A DNA stretch of 47,265 nucleotides from Bacteroidota bacterium (GTDB lineage: Bacteria; Bacteroidota; Bacteroidia; B-17B0; Aurantibacillaceae), in NCBI GenBank assembly GCA_025362395.1, contig JANYGK010000089.1, positions 1-47,265 of the forward strand. The letters run 5' to 3'. The notes beneath the pieces are model-generated. The model searched no databases. It was not told the origin of the DNA and was given only the letters and a program-made list of their open reading frames with translations. Of this stretch, positions 8,889 through 17,051 are shown piece by piece. Made by a program: the position numbers and the translations under genes. The first letter of the stretch is position 1. Every line of letters begins with the position of its first letter.

Positions 8889-9998
8889 ATGAGCAAACAC
8901 GGAAAAGTACTGGTGGCAATGAGTGGTGGGATAGATAGTTCCGTTGCAGCCATGATGTTACATGAACAAGGATATGAAGTGATCGGCATTACTATGAAAA
9001 CATGGGATTACGAAACGTCGGGCAGCAGTAAAAAAGAGACAGGTTGTTGTAGCCTGGACAGTATTAATGATGCGCGTTCCATGGCAGTAACATTTGGTTT
9101 TCCGCATTATATATTAGATATACGCGCCGAATTCGGAGATCATATCATCAATAATTTCGTAGAAGAATATTTAGCGGGCCGTACGCCCAACCCTTGTGTA
9201 TTATGTAATACGCACATTAAATGGGAGGCGCTTTTAAAGCGAGCGGATATGTTGGATTGCGAATTTATTGCAACCGGTCATTATGCGCAGGTAAGAGAAG
9301 AAAATAACCGTAAAGTTATTTTTAAGGGATTGGATCAAACTAAAGATCAAACTTATGTATTGTGGGGGTTGGGGCAAGAGAGTTTACAACGCACCATGTT
9401 TCCGTTAGGCAAATATAAAAAACCCGAAATAAAACAAATGGCTAAAGATGCCGGCTTCATTGACCTTGCCAACAAAAGCGAGAGCTATGATATTTGTTTT
9501 GTACCTGATAATGATTACCGTTCTTTTTTGAAACACCGTTTACCAAACCTTGAAGCAAGTGTAGAAGGCGGAGATTATGTATATAAAGGAAAAAAAGTAG
9601 GGACCCATCGCGGTTATCCTTTCTATACCATTGGTCAACGTAAAGGTTTGGATTTGGCAATGGGCGAACCTGTTTTTGTAAAAGAAATTATTCCGGAAAC
9701 AAACACGGTTGTGTTAGGTGATTTAGAAGATCTGAAAGAACAGGAAATTAATGTGCGAGATTTTAATTTAATTAAATACGATACTCTGCCACAGGATTTT
9801 GTTGCTTTAACAAAAATCCGTTACAAGGATGTAGGGCGTTTAAGCACGATCAACACTATTGACAATAAATTAAACATTGTATTTCACGAATCGGCTACAG
9901 GCATTGCTCCCGGGCAAAGTGCCGTTATTTATGAAGGCGATGATTTAATTGGCGGCGGCTTTATTGACAGGAAACCCTTATTGAGTCTTCTTCAATAA
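8889..9998 (+). CDS. mnmA: tRNA-specific 2-thiouridylase MnmA
   Basis: The 369-residue enzyme activates U34 of tRNA-Lys, Glu and Gln with ATP and inserts sulfur at position 2. The PP-loop SGGIDSS lies at residues 12-18. Candidate catalytic cysteines are C103 (in NPCVLCN) and C203 (in YDICFVPD), where E. coli uses C102 and C199. The length matches the family. It stands alone between a dispersed repeat and a terminator. Confidence 0.96.
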   Translation: MSKHGKVLVAMSGGIDSSVAAMMLHEQGYEVIGITMKTWDYETSGSSKKETGCCSLDSINDARSMAVTFGFPHYILDIRAEFGDHIINNFVEEYLAGRTPNPCVLCNTHIKWEALLKRADMLDCEFIATGHYAQVREENNRKVIFKGLDQTKDQTYVLWGLGQESLQRTMFPLGKYKKPEIKQMAKDAGFIDLANKSESYDICFVPDNDYRSFLKHRLPNLEASVEGGDYVYKGKKVGTHRGYPFYTIGQRKGLDLAMGEPVFVKEIIPETNTVVLGDLEDLKEQEINVRDFNLIKYDTLPQDFVALTKIRYKDVGRLSTINTIDNKLNIVFHESATGIAPGQSAVIYEGDDLIGGGFIDRKPLLSLLQ

Positions 9999-10014
9999 TT
10001 GATAGAAATTAATG

Positions 10015-10052
10015 CAAAGCCCTTTCAGAATATAAACTGGAAAGGGCTTTTT
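10015..10052 (+). terminator. mnmA terminator
   Basis: AAAGCCCTTTC pairs with GGAAAGGGCTTT around a 10-12 base loop, followed by TTAATT. It starts 17 bases after the mnmA stop. Confidence 0.85.
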
Positions 10053-10177
10053 AATTAAACCGTATTAAACCGACCACTTATTTTAAAAACACAGCCACTT
10101 ATATATTACCCTGAACTTTTAGGAAACGACGTATGTATAATCATTTAGAATTGTCTAACACTCTAAATATATACGTT

Positions 10178-10288
10178 ATGAATACTATTATTTCTTCCAT
10201 CGATTACCAGTTTGCGTTACCGGTTGTATGTGTGTTTGTTTTAGGTTTTTTTCTTTTCACTTTATTTTTAAAGCAAAAAAATCATTAG
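10178..10288 (+). CDS. Small single-span membrane protein, 36 residues
   Basis: The ATG at 10178 opens a 36-codon frame. It has a polar N-terminus (MNTIISSIDYQ), a hydrophobic helix of about 20 residues (residues 13-32) and a basic end KQKNH, consistent with an N-out or N-in single-span protein. It sits alone in a 350-base gap, with the mnmA terminator before it and its own hairpin terminator 21 bases after. That isolation is the main reason to believe it. I recognise no family. Confidence 0.5.
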   Translation: MNTIISSIDYQFALPVVCVFVLGFFLFTLFLKQKNH

Positions 10289-10308
10289 GGCTGTTGTTTT
10301 GTTTAGGA

Positions 10309-10342
10309 ATCTGGTAAGAACGACGCCTTATCAGGTTTTTTT
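10309..10342 (+). terminator. Terminator after the small membrane protein
   Basis: CTGGTAAG (10311-10318) pairs with CTTATCAG (10327-10334) with one G-T pair, followed by a run of seven Ts. The T run is on the plus strand only, so it ends a plus-strand transcript rather than the convergent peptidase gene. Confidence 0.75.
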
Positions 10343-10347
10343 AATGC

Positions 10348-11739
10348 CTATTTTTGATAGAAGAGAAGCAAATCTTCATATACCTTAATCCCTTGTTCTA
10401 TAGCTATTACAGGGATTTTCTCATTATTGCCGTGAACACTTTCAACCATGCCTTGATTTAGTTCAAAAGGCAAAACGCCAAAAGCAGGCACTAATACATT
10501 TCTAAAATAACTGTTATCTGTTGTTGCCGGAAATAACAAAGGAATAATGTGTGCAGTAGGGAAAGTGTTTTGTAAAGATTGTTTTAGCCGCTCATAATGA
10601 ATATCTAATTTAGATGTTTCAGCTTCGGGCGACTCGTCAAGAATGGTAATCTTTATCCTTGGATCAACAATCCGAAATAATAATTTCATCAAAAAAGGTT
10701 TTTCCGACTTATTAGGTAATAGCCTGCAGTCGTAGTAAGCAGTGGCAGTCTGTGATACCTGGTTGACAGCGCCCTGTGGATTTAGAATCTGTGTTAACTG
10801 ATAGGAGTTGGTTGCCAGGGTTTGCAATGCTTCGTTCGAGTGAATTACTTTCCTACGCAGAGGTTTAAAAAGCCACCAGTTAATATGTTTTAAAATAAAG
10901 CCTTTGTAGCCACCTATAATACTACCCAAGGCTTTAAACGTTTGCTCTGCATTTTTATCAATGATAATACGCTCTTCGGTATTTTCAATTTTTTGAATAG
11001 CTTTTAATAATAAACGGTTAGCTGTTTTAGAAGAAGGCACGGAGCCATGTCCATGAGATTTAACGGTTGCTTCCAGCTTTATCCACAGGCTTTTTTTCTC
11101 GGCATTTGAAACAAAAAAACACAGTTCGTTTTCTTTGCCATCAATCACACCTTTTAATCCACCGCCGCCTTCGCCAAATACAACTAAGGGGTTTAATTGA
11201 TTTAAAATATCGGGCTTAATCATTTTGGCTGCACCATTTTGGCCGCCGGTTTCTTCGCCCGATAAAAACAAAATAATACTATTTGTTTTTAATGAATCGG
11301 AGACGCCTCTTTCTTTCATTTTTTTTAATGCAAATAACTGAATTACCGCTAAACCTTTCATGTCAATCGCTCCGCGGCCATATAAGGTGTCTTTATCTAC
11401 CGTTCCGGAAAAAGCGGGATGTTTCCAATTTCCGTTTTCATCAACAGGCACTACATCCAAATGATTGATCAAAAGAACAGAAGGATAGTTTTTTTCTAAA
11501 GGTAAAAGAGAGGCGCAAAAATTATAAGAAGAATCTGTATCAGAAAAAACGGTTGTATATAAACCAAAATCTTCACACAATTTTTTCATGTATTGTCCGG
11601 CAGCTTTTTCGTTGCCGGAAACACTTTTTATTTTAATGTACTTTGATAAAACCTGAATAGGATTGGTTTGGGAGACAGCAGTATTGGCAAAGCATAGAAT
11701 GATAAAGTATATATAGATTTTGCAAGATATTTTTATCAT
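10348..11739 (-). CDS. M20 family zinc metallopeptidase (carboxypeptidase S-like)
   Basis: The 463-residue protein starts with a signal peptide ending around residue 23 (ANTAVSQ). The M20 zinc-site residues are visible: H93 and D95 in INHLDVVPVD, D126 in GRGAIDMKG, and the catalytic pair E162-E163 in SGEETGG. A dimerisation insert and the second catalytic half follow, with a final His in ESVHGNNE. It should cleave peptides or N-acyl amino acids in the periplasm. The phosphoesterase gene upstream ends 1 base before its start, so the two are likely cotranscribed, although the functions are not obviously linked. Confidence 0.88.
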   Translation of the reverse strand: MIKISCKIYIYFIILCFANTAVSQTNPIQVLSKYIKIKSVSGNEKAAGQYMKKLCEDFGLYTTVFSDTDSSYNFCASLLPLEKNYPSVLLINHLDVVPVDENGNWKHPAFSGTVDKDTLYGRGAIDMKGLAVIQLFALKKMKERGVSDSLKTNSIILFLSGEETGGQNGAAKMIKPDILNQLNPLVVFGEGGGGLKGVIDGKENELCFFVSNAEKKSLWIKLEATVKSHGHGSVPSSKTANRLLLKAIQKIENTEERIIIDKNAEQTFKALGSIIGGYKGFILKHINWWLFKPLRRKVIHSNEALQTLATNSYQLTQILNPQGAVNQVSQTATAYYDCRLLPNKSEKPFLMKLLFRIVDPRIKITILDESPEAETSKLDIHYERLKQSLQNTFPTAHIIPLLFPATTDNSYFRNVLVPAFGVLPFELNQGMVESVHGNNEKIPVIAIEQGIKVYEDLLLFYQK

Positions 11740-11740
11740 A

Positions 11741-12766
11741 TTAGCTTTTTGAATTTAATTTCTTGTGGCATTCTTGACCTAAAAAATCAGTTTGAGTAGA
11801 AACCGGTATGTGAATATTAAATCTATTTTCCTTGCATTTTATTTTTAGTTCATCAGAAATATTTGATGTAGCTTTAAAATCAGATTTTATTTTTAATAAT
11901 AGAGGAATACAGCTTTCAAATGCTTTTGAATAACCGAACGAATTAAAATATTTAACAACTTCAAAATGTTGTTTCCATATAGTTTGAAGATCAGACCCCG
12001 ATGTAGTTTTCTTATTTTTAAATACCGAGATAGGAATATTACTATCAGATTTCCATACTATATTTTCGTTTTTTAATACGGCTTTCCAAATATTGGGATT
12101 AGAGTCGAAAAATTTGTCATTAGTTTTATTTTCATATAAATTAATATTATTACTTTTCTTTTTGAATTCAATAATACTATAAGATTCGCTACCTTGAAAA
12201 GAGATAAAAACTTTATTTTCGATATAGTAAAATTGCCGATCGAAATGCCCGGTAATAATATATTTTGTGTCAAATTCAAATAAAAAAGGTCTTCTTCCAT
12301 TTTGGCAATGACATAAAAGAATATCTATCTTGTTTTTTTGAGAAATAATTTTTTTTAATTTCGTTTTATTCTCAGTATCAAAGAAAGAAAGACCTAATAT
12401 TTTTAACCCATTATAATTTATTAATTTTCCGGAAATATCTTTAACGTAATTGTTGTTATCTGTTGATTTTGAGAGTTTTAGGTAGCTCTCGTCGATGTCA
12501 TGATTTCCTTGGATGTAATATGTGGTTACCTCATTTTCCTCTAAATATTCAACCAACCAACTAAATGCACCAAAGAAAACATCTTTGCCTAAATCACCCA
12601 TTACATCTCCTGCAAGAAGTACCAACTCAATTTTAGAAGATTTAATAAAGGTTGTGAGGTTTTTTAATTCGTTATTTTCTTTTAAAAAATACTTTTTTTC
12701 CGATTCTTTATTTTTCTTAAATAATACAGAAGGGAAATGTATGTCAGAAAATGCGAGTATTTTCAT
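11741..12766 (-). CDS. Calcineurin-like metallophosphoesterase
   Basis: This 341-residue protein starts at the ATG at 12766, 1 base after the upstream stop. A longer frame uses a TTG and overlaps that stop, so I did not choose it. The metallophosphoesterase motifs are in order: DIHF near residue 8, GDVMGD near 54, GNHDID near 87, a CHCQNG His near 150 and ITGHFDRQ near 170. The C-terminal half has no recognised domain. The gene is visibly richer in A and T than its neighbours, with many AAA/AAT codons, so recent acquisition is possible. The substrate is unknown. Confidence 0.82.
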   Translation of the reverse strand: MKILAFSDIHFPSVLFKKNKESEKKYFLKENNELKNLTTFIKSSKIELVLLAGDVMGDLGKDVFFGAFSWLVEYLEENEVTTYYIQGNHDIDESYLKLSKSTDNNNYVKDISGKLINYNGLKILGLSFFDTENKTKLKKIISQKNKIDILLCHCQNGRRPFLFEFDTKYIITGHFDRQFYYIENKVFISFQGSESYSIIEFKKKSNNINLYENKTNDKFFDSNPNIWKAVLKNENIVWKSDSNIPISVFKNKKTTSGSDLQTIWKQHFEVVKYFNSFGYSKAFESCIPLLLKIKSDFKATSNISDELKIKCKENRFNIHIPVSTQTDFLGQECHKKLNSKS

Positions 12767-12767
12767 G

Positions 12768-13292
12768 TTAATCAATCGCGTCCTGGATCTTATCCATTTT
12801 ATCTTCGCTGAATTTTCCGGATACTACTTCCACTATTTTTCCGTTGGTATCAATTACATAAAAATAAGGCAGGCCTTCGTCTGCAGGCTTTAGTTGCTCT
12901 TTTAATAATTTAATATCGGTGTCGCAATCAATTACATTTTTCCAAAGGTCTTTTTGAGTAGCCGCTTTAAAATCGGCTGCCGCTTTTTTGAACCCGCTGA
13001 TCAAAGGAATAAAATAATAATTAACATCGTAATAATTTGCCACATCAAAATAATCGGTGCCTTTGGCTTTTGCTACAAATGTATCGTACATAGGTTGAAT
13101 CCATGTTTTTAAATTTTCTTCCGCGCTTCGTTTAAAGCAAATACCTACCACCGTAAATTTTTTAGTTCCCGCTAAAGGCAGGCTTATCACGCTTCCCTCC
13201 AACGTGTGACCTGCAAGCGCCGGGAAAGGCCCTTTTTGCGCAAAAAATGACATAGATAGACATAGTGCTAATGCTGTTGTGATCTTTTTCAT
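12768..13292 (-). CDS. Secreted thioredoxin-fold-like protein without CxxC
   Basis: The 174-residue protein has a signal peptide ending SFFAQ near residue 19. The pattern PALAGHTLEGSVISLPL followed by KFTVVGICFKRSAEENLKTW resembles redoxin/TlpA or ATP10-like folds. The late segment GLPYFYVIDTNGKIVEVVSG matches the cis-Pro strand and following strands of that fold. The usual CxxC is replaced by CFKR with one Cys, so it is not a standard disulfide oxidoreductase. It precedes the phosphoesterase with 1 base between. The family assignment is inference. Confidence 0.6.
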   Translation of the reverse strand: MKKITTALALCLSMSFFAQKGPFPALAGHTLEGSVISLPLAGTKKFTVVGICFKRSAEENLKTWIQPMYDTFVAKAKGTDYFDVANYYDVNYYFIPLISGFKKAAADFKAATQKDLWKNVIDCDTDIKLLKEQLKPADEGLPYFYVIDTNGKIVEVVSGKFSEDKMDKIQDAID

Positions 13293-13340
13293 AAAATTTA
13301 GTTTAGTGTTTTTATTGTTTCAAATTGCAGTATATTAAAA

Positions 13341-13751
13341 TTAGCCTAATCCTCCAAGCATACAGATCCTATCAAATTCTTCCGGCTTCACAATACCTAC
13401 CGATAAACGGGACAGCTTTACCAACTGCATCTCTTTTAAGTGTTCATCTTCTTTAATCTGCACTAAAGTAACCGATTTTTTTAAAGTTTTAAACGGGGCA
13501 AAATCTACCGCGAGCCATGCTTCTTCTTTGGTTGTGGGGTCTTGGTAATGTTCCTTTACAACCTTTGCAATCCCTACTATACAAAGTCCCTCATTACTGT
13601 GATAAAAAAAAGCAAGATCGCCTTTTTTCATATCCCTGAGATTGTTGCGTGCCGCGTAATTTCTGACACCATCCCAATGCGTAATTTTATCTTTTTTAAA
13701 TTGCTCCCAACTGTATTTAAAAGGTTCTGATTTTATTAGCCAATAGTTCAT
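13341..13751 (-). CDS. EVE domain protein
   Basis: The 136-residue protein is a complete single EVE domain, a PUA-like fold. It opens with MNYWLIKSEPFKYSWEQF, followed by WDGVRNYAARNNLRDMKKGD and FYHSNEGLCIVGIAKV. EVE domains bind modified bases in DNA or RNA. Stand-alone copies of this length are common in Bacteroidota and Proteobacteria, and the physiological target is not known from sequence. It has a 49-base gap to the next gene on the same strand. Confidence 0.92.
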   Translation of the reverse strand: MNYWLIKSEPFKYSWEQFKKDKITHWDGVRNYAARNNLRDMKKGDLAFFYHSNEGLCIVGIAKVVKEHYQDPTTKEEAWLAVDFAPFKTLKKSVTLVQIKEDEHLKEMQLVKLSRLSVGIVKPEEFDRICMLGGLG

Positions 13752-13872
13752 ATAAAATGGATGGTTTGATAGTTTGAAAATTAGCTAATCCGGCACATAA
13801 TTACAAATGAATTTGATAACATTTTACTCAATAAATTAATAGAAATTAAGTGTGACATGTTGTTCAAATTGT

Positions 13873-13880
13873 TAGATTTG
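13873..13880 (+). promoter_or_regulatory. TAnnTTTG -7 element for the aminotransferase
   Basis: TAGATTTG lies 23 bases before the ATG at 13904 and matches the -7 consensus exactly. No -33 element at the right distance is clear. Confidence 0.5.
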
Positions 13881-13903
13881 TTACGCATTTTAAAACCCGG
13901 TTA

Positions 13904-15097
13904 ATGACACATTTATCAGATAGAGTAAATCTTATTTCAGAATCACAAACCATTGCTATGGCCCGTAAAAGCCGCGAATTAAAAGCAGAGGGTATAGATA
14001 TTATAAGCCTTAGTTTAGGTGAGCCTGATTTTGCCACACCGGAAGTGATAAAGCAAGCAGCGATTAAAGCAATAAACGATAACTTTAGTTACTATACACA
14101 TGTGAGCGGGTATGTAGAATTACGCGGGGCTATTGCGCAAAAATTTAAACGCGATAATAATTTGGATTATTCTCCCGATGATATTGTGGTTTCAACAGGT
14201 GCTAAACAAAGTATTGCCAATGCCGTATTATGTTTAATAAACCCCGGCGATGAAGTAATTATTCCTGCGCCTTTTTGGGTAAGTTATTTAGAGATATTAA
14301 AATTGGCGGGAGGTGTACCTATTATTATTAATACAACACTTGAAAATGATTTTAAAATTACAGCGGAAGAGTTAAAAGCACACATTACTCCAAAAACACG
14401 AATGATGATGTTCAGCACCCCATGTAATCCTACCGGTTCCGTTTACAGCAAAAAAGAATTAAGAGCAATAGCCGATGTGGTTAAACAGCACGAAGAGCTT
14501 TACATTATGAGCGATGAAATTTATGAGCACATTAATTTTATCGGCGGACATGAAAGTATGGCCCAGTTTCCTGAGATCAAAGAAAGAGTGATTACTATAA
14601 ATGGCGTTTCTAAAGGCTTTGCGATGACGGGGTGGAGAGGCGGAATTATGGCTGCTCCAAAATGGATAGCACAAGCATGCGATAAAATGCAGGGCCAGTT
14701 TACCTCTGCAACATGCAGCATTACTCAAAAAGCGATGCACGCCGCAATGGAACTGCCGGCAGAAAGCACCCATTACATGCGGGATGCATTTTTGAAAAGA
14801 AGAAATTTAGTGTTGGAGTTAATGAAAGAAATTCCCGGATTTAAAACAAATACACCGCAAGGCGCGTTTTATGTGTATCCTGAAGTATCAGCTTTATTCG
14901 GTAAATCATATAACGGGTTTACGGTTAATAATGCAACCGATCTTTCCATGTTTTTATTGGATGTAGCGCATGTGGCATTGGTGCCGGGAGCTGCTTTCGG
15001 TGACGATAAATACATTCGGTTTTCGTATGCAACCTCAGAAGATAAATTAACGGAAGCATTGAAACGAATGAAAGAAGCAATTGAGAAACTTAAGTAA
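13904..15097 (+). CDS. Class I/II PLP-dependent aminotransferase (aspartate aminotransferase type Ib)
   Basis: The 397-residue protein has the fold-type I aminotransferase motifs. The substrate loop is SLSLGEPDFATP, the cofactor contacts are in TGAKQSI and TPCNPTGSVY, and the Schiff-base lysine is in NGVSKGFAMTGWRGG near residue 235. The C-terminal arginine is in DKYIRFSYA. It is most like bacterial aspartate or prephenate aminotransferases of the AspC/AspB type. It is monocistronic by spacing. Confidence 0.93.
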   Translation: MTHLSDRVNLISESQTIAMARKSRELKAEGIDIISLSLGEPDFATPEVIKQAAIKAINDNFSYYTHVSGYVELRGAIAQKFKRDNNLDYSPDDIVVSTGAKQSIANAVLCLINPGDEVIIPAPFWVSYLEILKLAGGVPIIINTTLENDFKITAEELKAHITPKTRMMMFSTPCNPTGSVYSKKELRAIADVVKQHEELYIMSDEIYEHINFIGGHESMAQFPEIKERVITINGVSKGFAMTGWRGGIMAAPKWIAQACDKMQGQFTSATCSITQKAMHAAMELPAESTHYMRDAFLKRRNLVLELMKEIPGFKTNTPQGAFYVYPEVSALFGKSYNGFTVNNATDLSMFLLDVAHVALVPGAAFGDDKYIRFSYATSEDKLTEALKRMKEAIEKLK

Positions 15098-15166
15098 AGA
15101 TTTAAAAGACTTAAGGGAGTGAAGAGATAAAGACTAATCTAAGCTATAAACTTAGTCTATTGAAAT

Positions 15167-15201
15167 AAAAAACTATATAATTCTATGTGACTATGTGGTT
15201 T
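15167..15201 (+). repeat. Second copy of the CTATGTG intergenic repeat
   Basis: AAAAAACTATATAA is followed by TTCTATGTG, a second CTATGTG and GTTT. Upstream, GAAGAGATAAA at 15121-15131 is also shared with the copy at 25586-25703. An internal pair, AGACTAA and TTAGTCT, could form a hairpin. The element ends 18 bases before the kinase start. Confidence 0.6.
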
Positions 15202-15219
15202 CAAAATTATAAAGAGTAA

Positions 15220-16236
15220 ATGAAAAAATTATCCGTAAAAAAAGAACACATCCGCGAAATATTCAGGTCGTTTAGTAATTTAAATGTTCTTATTATTGGC
15301 GATGTTATGATTGACAGTTACATGTGGGGAAAAGTAAACCGCATTTCCCCGGAGGCACCTGTTCCAATCATTGCGATCCAGAAAAAAGAAAAACGTTTGG
15401 GAGGCGCCGCTAATGTGGCATTGAACATACAAGCTATGGGAGCTAACCCGGTGTTATGCTCCGTTATAGGAATTGATTTTGAAGGCCAAGCTTTTTTAGA
15501 CCTGTTGAAAAAACAAAAATTAAGTCAAAAAGGAATTTTAAAATCACGTGACCGTATTACTACCGAAAAAACCCGTGTTATAGGAAACAATCACCAGTTA
15601 CTGCGTATTGATGAAGAGATTGAAGAAGATATTACGCCGGCTGAAACTCAACAACTCATTACACTGATCTCGTATATTATTCAGCACGACAAAATTGACG
15701 TTATTTTATTTGAAGATTATAACAAAGGATTAATTACGCCAAAGCTCATCAGCAAAGTAGTAGAATTAGCAAAGAGTAAAGGAATACCAACTTGTGTAGA
15801 CCCTAAAACCAGGAATTTTAATTCATATAAAGGTGTTACTTTATTTAAACCGAATTTAAAGGAATTACGTGAGGGTTTAAAAATGGACATCAGTTCTGAT
15901 AATATAAATGAACTGCAACGTGCTATCAGCAGCTTTCGTGTAAAACAAAAATTTGATACAGCATTGGTAACGTTAGCCGAAAAAGGTGTAATCACTAACT
16001 CACGTTCGATTAAAGAACACATTCCTGCCCACATTCGCAGCATTGCTGATGTAAGCGGCGCGGGAGATACAGTGATTAGCGTAGCGGCACTATTAATGGC
16101 CTTGCATGTTAACCCGGTTGTTATGGCATCCATATCAAATTTGGCAGGCGGCTTGGTGTGCGAACAGATAGGAGTGGTGCCTATCAATAAAGAACAGTTG
16201 TTGGAAGAGTGCTTGAAGCTTGACTTTGTGAAGTAA
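15220..16236 (+). CDS. PfkB-family kinase, RfaE/HldE kinase domain type
   Basis: The 338-residue protein is a ribokinase-fold sugar kinase. It shows IIGDVMIDSYMWGKVNRISPE and RLGGAANVALNIQAMGANP, the signature that groups with the D-glycero-beta-D-manno-heptose-7-phosphate kinase domain of HldE/RfaE. The catalytic base is in DVSGAGDTV near residue 280. The nucleotidyltransferase half of HldE is absent, so it would need a separate partner. The likely role is ADP-heptose supply for lipopolysaccharide, but another sugar is possible. Confidence 0.82.
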   Translation: MKKLSVKKEHIREIFRSFSNLNVLIIGDVMIDSYMWGKVNRISPEAPVPIIAIQKKEKRLGGAANVALNIQAMGANPVLCSVIGIDFEGQAFLDLLKKQKLSQKGILKSRDRITTEKTRVIGNNHQLLRIDEEIEEDITPAETQQLITLISYIIQHDKIDVILFEDYNKGLITPKLISKVVELAKSKGIPTCVDPKTRNFNSYKGVTLFKPNLKELREGLKMDISSDNINELQRAISSFRVKQKFDTALVTLAEKGVITNSRSIKEHIPAHIRSIADVSGAGDTVISVAALLMALHVNPVVMASISNLAGGLVCEQIGVVPINKEQLLEECLKLDFVK

Positions 16237-16241
16237 TTTAT

Positions 16242-16320
16242 CCCGCAGACCTCGCAAATCTGCGCTGATAATTCAAAAATAGTTTTTTATAAATATGCGA
16301 AAATCCGCGAGATCTGCGAG
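16242..16320. repeat. Imperfect inverted-repeat element rich in CGCAGA/TCTGCG
   Basis: A left arm at 16242-16264 (CGCAGACCTCGCA then TCTGCG) and a right arm at 16296-16320 (CCGCGAGATCTGCGAG) are near reverse complements. They flank an AT-rich centre. The whole gap between the kinase and ubiE genes is made of this element. Confidence 0.65.
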
Positions 16321-16328
16321 AAACAAAA

Positions 16329-17051
16329 ATGGAACCAATAACCCCTTACAATACTACTGAATCAAAAAAAGAGCAGGTAGCTCAGATGTTTGATAACATC
16401 GCCTTTCGTTACGATTTTTTAAATTCGTTATTATCCTTGGGCATTCATAAGGGGTGGAGAAGAAAATGTATTAAACGCATCGCTTCTAAAAATCCAAAAT
16501 ATATTTTAGACGTGGCTACAGGAACCGCTGATTTCGCTATTGAGGCCATAACATTGAGTCCTGTTTCTGTTATCGGCATTGATATCAGCGAAGGAATGAT
16601 GAAGTTTGGGAGGGAAAAAATTACGAAGCTAAGCCTCGATAAAAAAATTACATTAAAGTACGGGGATGCCGAAACTTGCGATCTGCCAAGTAATTCAATG
16701 GATGCCATTACCATTGGCTTTGGTGTACGAAATTTTGAGAATTTGGAAAAAGGATTAACAAATATACTCCGTATCTTAAAGCCGGGCGGCCAACTTTGTA
16801 TCCTCGAGTTTTCCTCGCCTCGCAAATTTCCGGTTAAGCAATTTTATAATTTTCATTTTAAATACATTACCCCTACGTTAGGTAAATTATTTTCTAAAGA
16901 TACAAGAGCGTATACTTACTTACCGGAGTCTATCAAAGCATTCCCGGATAACGAACGCTTTACGGCCATACTACAAAAAGTAGGATATAAAAATGCAAGT
17001 TTTAGCCCTGTGGGAATGGGCCTGGCGTCTATTTATTTAGCGGAAAAGTAA
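16329..17051 (+). CDS. ubiE: Demethylmenaquinone methyltransferase
   Basis: The 240-residue class I SAM methyltransferase has the UbiE/MenG signatures: AFRYDFLNSLLSLGIHKGWR at the start, the SAM loop ILDVATGTADFA near residue 58, and the conserved GFGVRNFENLEKGL. The end region is LKPGGQLCILEFS. It methylates demethylmenaquinone to menaquinone, the expected quinone in this phylum. Its stop codon directly abuts the stop of the convergent ppx gene with no spacer and no terminator. Confidence 0.95.
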   Translation: MEPITPYNTTESKKEQVAQMFDNIAFRYDFLNSLLSLGIHKGWRRKCIKRIASKNPKYILDVATGTADFAIEAITLSPVSVIGIDISEGMMKFGREKITKLSLDKKITLKYGDAETCDLPSNSMDAITIGFGVRNFENLEKGLTNILRILKPGGQLCILEFSSPRKFPVKQFYNFHFKYITPTLGKLFSKDTRAYTYLPESIKAFPDNERFTAILQKVGYKNASFSPVGMGLASIYLAEK

